Positions 1-10,049 of a DNA stretch of 64,000 bases are shown in pieces. The translations under genes were made by a program, and so were the position numbers. The first letter of the stretch is position 1; the number at the start of each line of letters is the position of its first letter. The DNA is from Spongospora subterranea f. sp. subterranea (lineage: Eukaryota > Endomyxa: Phytomyxea > Phytomyxea > Plasmodiophorida): the NCBI GenBank assembly GCA_049724395.1, contig JAUGWO010000010.1, positions 1 to 64,000 on the forward strand, in the 5' to 3' direction. The notes under the pieces are model-generated. The model had not been told where the DNA came from, made no database searches, and saw only the letters and a program-made list of their open reading frames with translations.

Positions 1-154
1 ATCTAATTCGCAGGAAGATCATTTGCGACAAATTCTGATATCGCCATCAGTGCATGAATCATCACTGTGGAAACGGGGGAACATTTTATCCCAACTCAAT
101 TGATGGATCAGAATTATTGATGGACCGTCGGAACTGTGCCCGCAATTGGGCGGT

Positions 155-364
155 GCGGTTGACTGCACTGGCGGAATATTCTTCAGTAACGTGTGGTACC
201 ACATTGCAGTCTATTTAATACGGAATGTTCTTCAAAACTGGGGTCAAGGAATATTCCACGATTTGAGTACCGACTATATAAGGGATAGAGACTGAACCAA
301 TATATTCATTACAATAACAAACTAGCAATCAACACATCGTTTTCAGACCATCACTAGCAACACC
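155..364 (+). promoter_or_regulatory. Heat-shock promoter and leader of Hsp20 copy 1
   Basis: Three inverted heat-shock-element cores of the nGAAnnTTCn type are visible: GAATATTC at 174-181, GAATGTTCTTC at 223-233 and GAATATTC at 249-256. A TATATA box lies at 275-280, about 85 bases before the start codon. The whole block from about position 155 is repeated before Hsp20 copy 4 (56054-56264). There the first and third elements, the TATA box and almost all of the leader are kept, while the middle element is degraded. HSF1-type trimers bind such alternating GAA/TTC units, so heat-inducible transcription is the natural reading. No further gene is supported in positions 1-154. Confidence 0.8.
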
Positions 365-775
365 ATGAGCCTATCACTATTCGACTTCCATCGCGATTTG
401 GATCGTCAACTATTCGGCGGTGGGCAAATGAAATCTGCTCCAACACCTCAGATGAAAATGGAGTTGAGAGAATATGACAAGAACTACCAAGTCTCGGTTG
501 AGGTTCCAGGAATTCCCAAAGAAGAAATCAAACTGAGCGTTGATGGTGGCGTCCTAACTGTTTCAGCAGAACACAAAGAGCAACGGTCTGGTGAGAACAA
601 AGAAGAGCACATTCATTTCTCTGAGCGCTCATACGGATATTCATCTCGCTCGATCCGCCTTCCAAGAAATGCCAGCACTGAAAAGATTGGGGCCGAATAC
701 AAGAACGGGGTATTGACCATTGCGATTCCCAAAACGGATCCCAAAGCGGCCTCAAATTTTATCCAAATCAAGTGA
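365..775 (+). CDS. Small heat shock protein Hsp20, copy 1
   Basis: A 136-residue alpha-crystallin-domain chaperone that holds unfolding proteins in a refoldable state in the cytosol. The N-terminus MSLSLFDFHRDLDRQLF is shared with copies 2 and 4. The alpha-crystallin domain runs from about residue 29 (ELREYDKNYQVSVEVPG) to the hallmark GVLTIAIPK near residue 116, and the protein ends in an I-Q-I motif (NFIQIK) of the kind that packs against neighbouring dimers. The length is normal for small fungal Hsp20 proteins. There are no introns, as is common for heat-shock genes. The ATG is the first after the TATA box, and an AATAAA signal overlaps 779-784, just after the stop codon. It is one of four copies in the window. 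Confidence 0.95.
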   Translation: MSLSLFDFHRDLDRQLFGGGQMKSAPTPQMKMELREYDKNYQVSVEVPGIPKEEIKLSVDGGVLTVSAEHKEQRSGENKEEHIHFSERSYGYSSRSIRLPRNASTEKIGAEYKNGVLTIAIPKTDPKAASNFIQIK

Positions 776-967
776 AACAATAAATAGTACAACATATTTT
801 TGATCATTAATTTCAATATTTGACGTTGGTGTAGTTCTGGCGATCATATTCAATTAAATGACCCTTGGCTTATTCCTGATAAAGGTTTGATTGTGTATTC
901 TGCCATTTCCATTCCAAGTTTCCTGGAATATGCACCTGAGTATACTGTTGAGCTGCTATCTTTATAA

Positions 968-3900
968 CTGGGTACATGGTGTTTCGTGAGTGGGTACATG
1001 GTGTTTCATGAGTGGGTACATGGTGTTTCATGAGTGGGTACATGGTGTTTCATGAGTGGGTACATGGTGTTTCGTGAGTGGGTACATGGTGTTTCATGAG
1101 TGGGTACATGGTGTTTCATGAGTGGGTACATGGTGTTTCATGAGTGGGTACATGGTGTTTCATGAGTGGGTACATGGTGTTTCATGAGTGGGTACATGGT
1201 GTTTCATGAGTGGGTACATGGTGTTTCATGAGTGGGTACATGGTGTTTCATGAGTGGGTACATGGTGTTTCATGAGTGGGTACATGGTGTTTCATGAGTG
1301 GGTACATGGTGTTTCATGAGTGGGTACATGGTGTTTCGTGAGTGGGTACATGGTGTTTCATGAGTGGGTACATGGTGTTTCATGAGTGGGTACATGGTGT
1401 TTCATGAGTGGGTACATGGTGTTTCATGAGTGGGTACATGGTGTTTCATGAGTGGGTACATGGTGTTTCATGAGTGGGTACATGGTGTTTCATGAGTGGG
1501 TACATGGTGTTTCGTGAGTGGGTACATGGTGTTTCGTGAGTGGGTACATGGTGTTTCATGAGTGGGTACATGGTGTTTCATGAGTGGGTACATGGTGTTT
1601 CATGAGTGGGTACATGGTGTTTCATGAGTGGGTACATGGTGTTTCATGAGTGGGTACATGGTGTTTCATGAGTGGGTACATGGTGTTTCATGAGTGGGTA
1701 CATGGTGTTTCATGAGTGGGTACATGGTGTTTCATGAGTGGGTACATGGTGTTTCATGAGTGGGTACATGGTGTTTCGTGAGTGGGTACATGGTGTTTCG
1801 TGAGTGGGTACATGGTGTTTCATGAGTGGGTACATGGTGTTTCGTGAGTGGGTACATGGTGTTTCATGAGTGGGTACATGGTGTTTCATGAGTGGGTACA
1901 TGGTGTTTCGTGAGTGGGTACATGGTGTTTCATGAGTGGGTACATGGTGTTTCATGAGTGGGTACATGGTGTTTCATGAGTGGGTACATGGTGTTTCGTG
2001 AGTGGGTACATGGTGTTTCGTGAGTGGGTACATGGTGTTTCATGAGTGGGTACATGGTGTTTCATGAGTGGGTACATGGTGTTTCATGAGTGGGTACATG
2101 GTGTTTCATGAGTGGGTACATGGTGTTTCATGAGTGGGTACATGGTGTTTCATGAGTGGGTACATGGTGTTTCGTGAGTGGGTACATGGTGTTTCGTGAG
2201 TGGGTACATGGTGTTTCATGAGTGGGTACATGGTGTTTCATGAGTGGGTACATGGTGTTTCGTGAGTGGGTACATGGTGTTTCATGGTGTTTCATGAGTG
2301 GGTACATGGTGTTTCATGAGTGGGTACATGGTGTTTCATGAGTGGGTACATGGTGTTTCGTGAGTGGGTACATGGTGTTTGTTGGGTACATGGTGTTTCA
2401 TGAGTGGGTACATGGTGTTTCGTGAGTGGGTACATGGTGTTTCATGAGTGGGTACATGGTGTTTCATGAGTGGGTACATGAGTGGGTACATGGTGTTTCG
2501 TGAGTGGGTACATGGTGTTTCATGAGTGGGTACATGGTGTTTCATGAGTGGGTACATGGTGTTTCGTGAGTGGGTACATGGTGTTTCATGAGTGGGTACA
2601 TGGTGTTTCGTGAGTGGGTACATGGTGTTTCATGAGTGGGTACATGGTGTTTCATGAGTGGGTACATGGTGTTTCATGAGTGGGTACATGGTGTTTCATG
2701 AGTGGGTACATGGTGTTTCATGAGTGGGTACATGGTGTTTCATGAGTGGGTACATGGTGTTTCATGAGTGGGTACATGGTGTTTCATGAGTGGGTACATG
2801 GTGTTTCATGAGTGGGTACATGGTGTTTCATGAGTGGGTACATGGTGTTTCATGAGTGGGTACATGGTGTTTCATGAGTGGGTACATGGTGTTTCATGAG
2901 TGGGTACATGGTGTTTCGTGAGTGGGTACATGGTGTTTCATGAGTGGGTACATGGTGTTTCATGAGTGGGTACATGGTGTTTCAGTGGGTACATGGTGTT
3001 TCGTGAGTGGGTATGGTGTTTCATGAGTGGGTACATGGTGTTTCGTGAGTGGGTACATGGTGTTTCATGAGTGGGTACATGGTGTTTCGTGAGTGGGTAC
3101 ATGGTGTTTCATGAGTGGGTACATGGTGTTTCATGAGTGGGTACATGGTGTTTCATGAGTGGGTACATGGTGTTTCGTGAGTGGGTACATGGTGTTTCGT
3201 GAGTGGGTACATGGTGTTTCATGAGTGGGTACATGGTGTTTCGTGAGTGGGTACATGGTGTTTCAGTGAGTGGGTACATGGTGTTTCATGAGTGGGTACA
3301 TGGTGTTTCATGAGTGGGTACATGGTGTTTCATGAGTGGGTACATGGTGTTTCGTGAGTGGGTACATGGTGTTTTTCATGAGTGGGTACATGGTGTTTCA
3401 TGAGTGGGTACATGGTGTTTCATGAGTGGGTACATGGTGTTTCATGAGTGGGTACATGGTGTTTCGTGAGTGGGTACATGGTGTTTCGTGAGTGGGTACA
3501 TGGTGTTTCATGAGTGGGTACATGGTGTTTCATGAGTGGGTACATGGTGTTTCGTGAGTGGGTACATGGTGTTTCGTGAGTGGGTACATGGGTACATGGT
3601 GTTTCATGAGTGGGTACATGGTGTTTCATGAGTGGGTACATGGTGTTTCATGAGTGGGTACATGGTGTTTCATGAGTGGGTACATGGTGTTTCATGAGTG
3701 GGTACATGGTGTTTCATGAGTGGGTACATGGTGTTTCGTGAGTGGGTACATGGTGTTTCATGAGTGGGTACATGGTGTTTGTGAGTGGGTACATGGTGTT
3801 TCATGAGTGGGTACATGGTGTTTCGTGAGTGGGTACATGGTGTTTCATGAGTGGGTACATGGTGTTTCGTGAGTGGGTACATGGTGTTTCGTGAGTGGGT

Positions 3901-3988
3901 ACATGGTGTTTCGTTGAGTGGGTACATGGTGTTTCGTGAGTGGGTACATGGTGTTTCGTGAGTGGGTACATGGTGTTTCTGTGGGTAG
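968..3988. repeat. 22-bp minisatellite array, about 137 copies
   Basis: A head-to-tail array about 3.0 kb long. The 22-base unit is GGGTACATGGTG followed by TTTCRTGAGT. The only frequent variable base is R, giving TTCATGAG (majority) or TTCGTGAG. A few units are indel variants, for example near 2285, 2380, 2480, 2983, 3010, 3370, 3590 and 3780. Because 22 is not a multiple of 3, the complement strand stays open for long stretches and reads as a 22-residue cyclic peptide, which I take as an artefact. The array fills the space between Hsp20 copies 1 and 2. The first and last units grade into unique sequence. Confidence 0.97.
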
Positions 3989-4129
3989 TAGGTGTGGTAA
4001 AATCAATACAGCCGTACTGTATTTATTATTTTTCGCGTGATATGTTAATGTAAATGTCCCCCCATTGCAACTCTCGTATTCCGTACATCTGCACGGAAGT
4101 TTATGACAAGCACAATACCTGTATTGATG

Positions 4130-4321
4130 GAATGTTCTTCTGTCATTTGGTACACCGCAATATCACTGTGATATCTGTTACGGATTGTTCTTCGACTGCG
4201 AACTTAGGAGGGTCCATGATTAAAATACCGCCTAAGAAAGCGTGAGCTTTTGCACCAACAAATTCATTTATAAAACAACCAAGCAATCAACACTTCGTTC
4301 TAGAGCATCCCAAGCATCATC
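4130..4321 (+). promoter_or_regulatory. Promoter of Hsp20 copy 2
   Basis: A clear heat-shock element GAATGTTCTTC lies at 4130-4140, with a weaker one (GATTGTTCTTC) near 4183-4193. A TTTATAAAA box is at 4267-4275. The leader shares the AAGCAATCAACAC string with copies 1 and 4 but is otherwise diverged. The promoter sits directly beyond the end of the 22-bp array, so the array is within about 150 bases of the heat-shock element. Confidence 0.65.
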
Positions 4322-4732
4322 ATGAGCCTATCACTTTTCGACTTTCATCGCGATTTGGATCGTCAACTATTCGGAAATGGACAAATGAAATCTGGTCCTA
4401 CACCCCAGATGAAATTGGAGTTGAGAGAATATGACACTTACTACAAACTTTTCGCTGAAGTTCCAGGAATTCCCAAAAATGAGATTAAGCTGAGCTTCGA
4501 CAGTGGCATTTTAACTGTTTCAGGAGATTACAAGGAGCAGCGGTCTGGTGAAAACAAAGAAGAGCACATCCACTTTTCAGAACGTTTATACGGGTGTTCC
4601 TCTCGCTCGATCCGCCTTCCAAGGAATGTCAGCCCTGAGAAAATCACCGCCGAATACAGACACGGGGTTTTGGCTATTCAAATACCCAAAACAGGTGCCA
4701 AAGCGACTCCTAATTTTATCCAGATCAAGTAA
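4322..4732 (+). CDS. Small heat shock protein Hsp20, copy 2
   Basis: A 136-residue Hsp20 with the same architecture as copy 1: N-terminus MSLSLFDFHRDLDRQLFGNG, an alpha-crystallin domain from about residue 29, a GVLAIQIPK strand near residue 116 and a terminal NFIQIK. It is more diverged than copy 4: EVPGIPKNEIKLSFDSG replaces the more acidic copy-1 version, and VSVEVPG becomes LFAEVPG. The frame is intact and there are no introns. It lies in the same orientation as copy 1, with the minisatellite between them, so it probably arose by local duplication followed by expansion of the repeat. Confidence 0.95.
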   Translation: MSLSLFDFHRDLDRQLFGNGQMKSGPTPQMKLELREYDTYYKLFAEVPGIPKNEIKLSFDSGILTVSGDYKEQRSGENKEEHIHFSERLYGCSSRSIRLPRNVSPEKITAEYRHGVLAIQIPKTGAKATPNFIQIK

Positions 4733-5226
4733 ACTAGTAAAAATTATAACACATATTCAATGGCTTTTCGATGGGAACAAACTAACTCGTGATCGCTCGT
4801 GAATTTACACGAGAACAGTCACAAAGGGATATTTTAGATACCGATAATAGTTGCCGAACATTCATGGCGGGTAATTGCAAGTTAGGCTTTCTGACAACGT
4901 CGAGAACAAACTGTAATTAAAGCAGCACACCCAACTTACTTTTCTAATGCGCAAAGAAATAAGCCAGGTTTATGTACTTTTCGATAATAAACCACTTCAT
5001 CGTATGCGGTGATACGACATCGTTTGCTTAACAATGTATCCATCTCATGCTTTCGGATGCAAGACATGAACCGTGACTACAGCTCATCATGGCATCTCTC
5101 ATCGCTCGTCACCCATCGCACACAATGGTTTCGTTTTCCTTTCACTCATCATTCAACACATAGTGTAGGCTAATGAGTAAAACCAGCCAAGAGTGACATC
5201 TTTCGTTGGGGCCGGATCCATTTACA
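4733..5226. other. Intergenic stretch, no gene seen
   Basis: About 490 bases between Hsp20 copy 2 and the small split gene that begins at 5227. I see no open frame with coding character, no tRNA boxes and no repeats. It must hold the 3' end of Hsp20 copy 2 and the promoter of the next gene. Confidence 0.5.
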
Positions 5227-5443
5227 ATGGAGGTCTTAACTTCGCCTCACACTCGGACCGAAATGATCGAGTCCCTTGCTGAACAAGCTTCCTTCTTAAA
5301 TACAGAAGACATTAATCACGTTTGGTCTAAACAACTAACCGAGTGAGAAGCCCTGGCACGACCATACGGTCGATTGCGCTCAGTCTCCCAATGACGTATG
5401 TGGTCATGCGGTGTAGCCGTGTTGATGATACATTTGGAGTGTA

Positions 5444-5474
5444 CAGTACGGGACACCTTAACTCGACAATGTTT
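5444..5474 (+). repeat. Left terminal inverted repeat of the mariner-like element
   Basis: Perfect inverted match to 7976-8006, beginning CAGTACGGG directly after the TA target site. It would hold the transposase binding and cleavage site. Confidence 0.9.
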
Positions 5475-5849
5475 GTATGGGGCTCGCGGAGTTTTGTAAT
5501 GGCCAAAGACACATCAATGCAGAATGAAAAGCAGCTCTATTTTCGGGTAAATCTCGTCGAGAAGCAAATAGAAATAGAGTTAAATGGATTTTTTATTGAG
5601 CTATTATTGACTGAGTTATCTAAGGTCGAATACTAAGTGGTAGAAGACCTTTTTGAAACTTGGCAGGGGAAAAACAATAATTACTTCAAAAGTGCGCGCA
5701 ACCCGGTTCGCAATATTTGTAGCGTCTGTCACGCAAAATAATATTTGCGGCCCATTTTTTGTGAACTGCGTCAGTCGTCCGGGGCAAGTTGCCGTCGACG
5801 CAATCACTTGATTATTCCATCCTTGTGTTGTATTATTAATAACACAAAT

Positions 5850-7892
5850 ATGCCACAATCATCGAAACAAAAACGACACCTCAAACGATGTCGACAACAC
5901 AGGAACGCGATCGTAGTTTCTCCATCCCCAACGGACGAAGCAGATGATTCGTATCCGCGTCTCGAAGACGATAGTGTTGATATGGCCGACGACGATTACT
6001 TATTGAATAGTGGGGATGACAACATGATTGAAGAACAGATCTTGAAGTCCACAGCAACGCTCTTACAGTGGAAGGCTGGTGCTGGGTCACATTTTCGAGC
6101 AGTTTATACCGGAGATAGCAGGACAACACTTTGGCGAGCAAACAAAAAGAAGTGGAAGAAAAGGAAAAAATATTCAAGACCGCTCGTAAAATTACTGACT
6201 ACTTTGCGCCAACGAGCATCATAAATACCGTTCCTGAAGAACCTGCATCAGAACCTGCATCTATCACCCCTGAAAAAGCCCTAAAAATCATATCTCAGTT
6301 TACTGACATAACGGCAAACAGATGTGTTGAACGACGACTCCTTGGAGTATCTAAATACGATACGCTGCGATACTTGAGCATCGAGCAATATTTTATGTTG
6401 AGCATGGATGCCGGTAAGAAGATGTCTGCATCCTTAACCGTTGCGAAATCTTTCTTTCGTATTAAAGGACTTCAACATCACGCCAGAAATATTCGACACT
6501 GGGCAGAGTACTTTTTGAAACATCAAACTTTGCCTGAACGCAAGCAAGGGTGCCACATCAAGTATACTTCGCTAATTTTGGATGAGGACATTGCGAGCAG
6601 ATGCCGGTCTTGGCTCAGGTCTACAAAAAACGATGCAATATCGGGTTTGACGATTTCTCGATGGATCAACACGCAGTTGCACATTGATCCTGAATCTTTG
6701 CAACCCCATTGCCATATCAGAGAAAACGTGCCTTCGCTGGCTCAAATTTCTGGGTTATCAATATCGAGAATTTAAAAAAGGATTGTATCATGATGGGCAC
6801 GAACGAAACGACGTAGTTCAGTACAGGGAAGCTTTCCTCGATCGAATGGCAATTTATGATCGTCGAATTCCAAAGTATATCGGCGAGGATATGTTGACGG
6901 TAAATGAACCGCAACTTGAAAATGACGAGCGCAGAATTGTTCTGGTGACGCACGACGAATCTTGTTTTAGCGCTCATGAGGGAAAACGCACGATTTGGTT
7001 TGATCAGGATAACCGACCATTTCGACCCAAGGGTGAAGAAAGGAGCATTATGGTGTCGGAGTTCATCTGTGAATGTCATGGACCGATGAAACTGACAGGC
7101 AATGATCAAGCAGAAAATCCCCTAGTTCCTACTGAAACTGTGGTTATCATCAAGCCAGGTAAGAACGCGGACGGCTTCTGGACAAACCAAGACCTGGTCA
7201 AACAGATCCAAGAACGAGCAATTCCGATTTTCCGAATTTTGCATCCAAAAAGCAAAATGCTGCTAATGTTCGATAACTCCCAGAACCACCGAGCATTGCC
7301 GCCTGACGCTCTAAATGCTAAAGTTCTGAACCTGAATGATGGCGGAAAGAACGTAAAACTGCAGCGTCCAGGATGGTTCATGAAACAGGGACAACGAGTT
7401 GAACAGATGATGCAGACGAATGCGGGAGTCCAGAAAGGGTTGAGAACCATTTTGCAAGAACGTGGCTTGTGGGAAAACTACTTATCGAAAGACTCAGCCA
7501 AATCAGTTCTTGAGCAACAACCGGATTTTCGGGCGCAAAAAGAATGGATCGTCGAAACAGTCGAACAAAATGACGGAATAGTTGACTTCTACCCGAAATT
7601 TCATTGTGAGTTTAACTTTATCGAGATGTATTGGGCTGCGGCCAAGAGTTACACTCGACGCAACTGCACGTACTCTTGGAAAGATTTGCAGATTGTTGTA
7701 CCGAAGGCGTTGAAGCAGGTTCCTCTAGGACAAATTCGGCGCTTCGCCCAAAAGTGTTATCGATATATGGACGCTTACCGAATAGTTGACGCTTCTGGGA
7801 ACAGGCTCTCTGTCCGACAAGCAGAATACGCCGTCAAGAAGTACAAACGCCACCGCATTCTACCAGAATCACTAATTGCGCAACTTGATTGA
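5850..7892 (+). pseudogene. DDE transposase of the mariner-like element, two frame breaks
   Basis: From ATG 5850 (MPQSSKQKRHLKRC) the frame gives an acidic N-terminus and the conserved string FRAVYTGDS. It then breaks in an A5 run at 6144-6148, after which the family motif KITDYFAP is read one frame over. A second break at the C4 run 6704-6707 returns to the first frame for CLRWLKFLGYQYREFKKG. The catalytic domain is complete: first Asp in THDES, second Asp in MFDNSQNH, and Glu in FNFIEMYW. The two breaks compensate (one base lost, one gained), and each can be explained by one base in a homopolymer. It may therefore be a damaged copy or an intact gene with sequencing errors. No GT-AG intron explains either break. 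Confidence 0.82.
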
Positions 7893-7975
7893 TTTTGATG
7901 TCATTTTCTGTGCGCAGATAAAAACTGCGAGCAATAATACAAAGTGCGTACGCATTTTTTACAAAGTCGATTTGA

Positions 7976-8006
7976 AACAATTGTCGAGTTAAGGTGTCCC
8001 GTACTG
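7976..8006 (-). repeat. Right terminal inverted repeat of the mariner-like element
   Basis: Exact reverse complement of 5444-5474, followed by TA at 8007-8008. Confidence 0.9.
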
Positions 8007-8249
8007 TACTCAGCACCTGGACACAATGGCGGAGAGGAAGCCATGCCAGTTGCCACAGTACCGACCGGTTTCGACTTACGGGGCCGCTCTTAAAGGCTGC
8101 TCCCGTTTGATCATTTTCTAGAATGAGGATCGCTTTCCGCTTATTTTTTCGTTTGAATTAATCGGTTTTAAGCACTACGGGGCTTGACCCAGTCCATTGA
8201 ACTGGCGAACGCCTGGAGACAGCGGAGCCGCAAACCGGTTTGGCGCTCA

Positions 8250-9992
8250 ATGGAAGTTGACCGGGGTTTTCGATGGGGCCTGAATTGGTTCTATTTCACT
8301 CTTGGCATAAATCTCGCTTTACCTGTAAATGTTTATCGCTATGACATGGTTTGTTGTTCTTACTATGCAATGAAAGTTGCTGCCTACCAAAACTATATTG
8401 ATGGATGAACTTCGTTGCTCTCCGTCGACGATGGCGTTCGTTATGAGTTGGATCAACCTTCCCTGGGGTGTGAAACCAGTATATGGCTTCATTTCCGATT
8501 CATTCCCAATTCGAGGATATCGTCGTACACCGTATTTGTGCCTGGGCCTTTTAGCTAACGCCATGTCCTGGTTGGCCCTATCGTACATCGGGGCTTCTCT
8601 TGGACTCTATCATGTGTTCTTCTGGCTCTTCATGTCATCGCTCAGTCTCGTCAGCAGTTTTGATTCATATTGATGTGGTTTTCCACTAATACCGTATTAT
8701 CTGAAGGTCGTTGCCGATGCCGCTATTGATTCCCTTCTCGTTGACTGCGTCCAGCTAGAATCTACTGCAAATTTAGGCGAGCTGCAATCTGGAGTCTGGA
8801 TCTCGAGGTCAGTTGGCAGTTTATTGTCAGCTTCTGCTGCCGGAATCGCCATGGATCATTATGGGATGAGCTCTGAAGTCAGTGCGAATCTGAAGAGTTA
8901 TATCTGTCCCTGAGCCAAGTACCTCAGACAATGTTTGCCATAGCAGCGGTGTTTGCATTATCCGGATTATTTGCTGTACAGGTTGTTCGTGAGGTTCCTG
9001 ATTACAGCCCCAAACAACGACCATTGGTTGTATTCAAGACCAGGCTTGCAGATCTGGTTCGGTTTTGGTCGACAGATTGTATATGGAGAACATGTGGGTT
9101 TGTCCTTCTGTTTTCAGCGTCGCCAACTAGTGGTGACGTTATATTTTACTTTATGAGGTAGGAATATTGTCTATATTCTGGCACGTAACTAATTTCCGCA
9201 GAACAACTTTGGGATTTTCTCTCTCGTTCCTCGGTGTTCTTACGGTCGCTGGTCATGCCTCATATATAATCGGGTCGTGGTTGTATCGCGATTATCTTAG
9301 GAAACTGTCCTTTCGAACATTGATGAAGGGGACAATATGGGTGGCCTTCGGTGTTGGAATGACGACGGTGATCGTTGTCAAGAGGTGAGATTTGACTGAT
9401 GATTCATAGAACACCTTTGATTCCTTACAGGTGGAATAAAAATGTTCTACATCCCTGACCATGCGTTTGTTCTAGGAGATACAATCTTTTTGGCAGTCTG
9501 CGCGTAAATGGCTGTTTGCCGGATCTCGGAAATTTACCAAAATTGTTCTTAGGCAGATTGCGTTCATGCCAGTGATTGTCCTGGCAGCCAAAATGGCCCC
9601 ACCAGGCGCTGAAGGCACGATATACAACTCTGTCATTTCGGTTTCGAACCTTGGCAGTGTATTCAGTGAATTTTCTGGCGGCGTGTTGACCAACTTGTTA
9701 GACGTCCGGGAAGACAACTTTACAGTATGTCTGAAATGTTGCTTTCGAATGATGGTCTATTCACTCATTTCGTTAGAATTTATGGTTGCTTATTCTGATA
9801 TGTAACCTTACGACTCTTCTGCCATTACCGTTCCTGTGGATGCTTCCCGAAATCAGGGAATTACTGGAACATGAAACTTTGGTTCCAACCGAAACTACAT
9901 TTTCCAGCGACAATGAGCTTGATGACTTCATAGATCCAATGATTCAAACAGAGCTCAGCCCATTGTTTCATGATAACAAACTAAATTTGTAA
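8250..9992 (+). CDS. BT1-family (folate/biopterin-type) membrane transporter
   Basis: Eight exons: 8250-8324, 8377-8649, 8707-8877, 8928-9157, 9202-9384, 9431-9503, 9553-9724 and 9777-9992, with introns of 44-57 nt. Removing one base from the A5 run at 9438-9442 gives 463 residues. Family marks are WGVKPVYGFISDSFPIRGYR near residue 45, VVADAAIDS in the next membrane segment, IPDHAFVLGDTIF, and MPVIVLAAKMAPPGAEGTIYN with SNLG. BT1 proteins are 12-helix carriers of the major facilitator fold that move folates, biopterin or related solutes. The substrate here is unknown. The tail after the last helix is acidic. The A5 run shifts the frame inside exon 6 and the intact family motif follows it, so a base-calling error is likely. 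Confidence 0.85.
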
Positions 9993-10049
9993 CTATTATC
10001 AAAATTCGCCCATGATGATCAAGCCAAATATATATAGTTAATGAGCTCT

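Larger units (their letters stand above)
5444..8006 (+). mobile_element. Tc1/mariner-like DDE transposon with 31-bp inverted ends
   Basis: A 2.56-kb element bounded by perfect 31-base terminal inverted repeats, 5444-5474 and 7976-8006, starting CAGTACGGGACACC. TA dinucleotides lie directly outside at 5442-5443 and 8007-8008, the target duplication typical of the Tc1/mariner/IS630 superfamily. One transposase gene fills the inside. The perfect ends suggest a recent insertion. The element sits inside the coding exon of the small gene around it. The transposase resembles a DDE family common in mushroom genomes, although assignment to a named clade is inference. Confidence 0.88.
5227..8093 (+). 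pseudogene. Small two-exon gene split by a mariner-like insertion
   Basis: Exon 1 is 5227-5342 (start MEVLTSPHTRTEM). A strong donor, GA|GTGAGA, opens a 41-base intron ending CAG at 5383. Exon 2 runs 5384-5443 and is cut at a TA by the transposon. Beyond the element the frame resumes at 8009 and reaches a stop at 8091-8093. Counting the target TA once, the exons sum to 261 bases, an uninterrupted 86-codon frame. Codons before the gap (VDDTFGV) and after it (SAPGHNGGEE) join in phase through TAC, whose TA is the target site. I do not recognise the protein. As it stands the reading frame runs into transposon sequence and stops near 5636, so the gene should be broken unless the transposon excises. 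Confidence 0.6.

Noticed and set aside
1710-3927. Minus-strand open frames of 73-95 codons inside the 22-bp array (repeated HVPTHETPCTHS)
   Set aside because: They follow from a stop-poor repeat read in all three frames; starts and stops fall only at unit variants. No promoter or conserved end.
968-3988. CRISPR-like appearance of the regular repeat
   Set aside because: Direct tandem units without spacers, in a eukaryotic genome.
6140-6149. Programmed -1 frameshift site in the DDE transposase
   Set aside because: AAC AAA AAG is not a full slippery heptamer, and a second opposite shift occurs downstream without any such site; homopolymer indels explain both.
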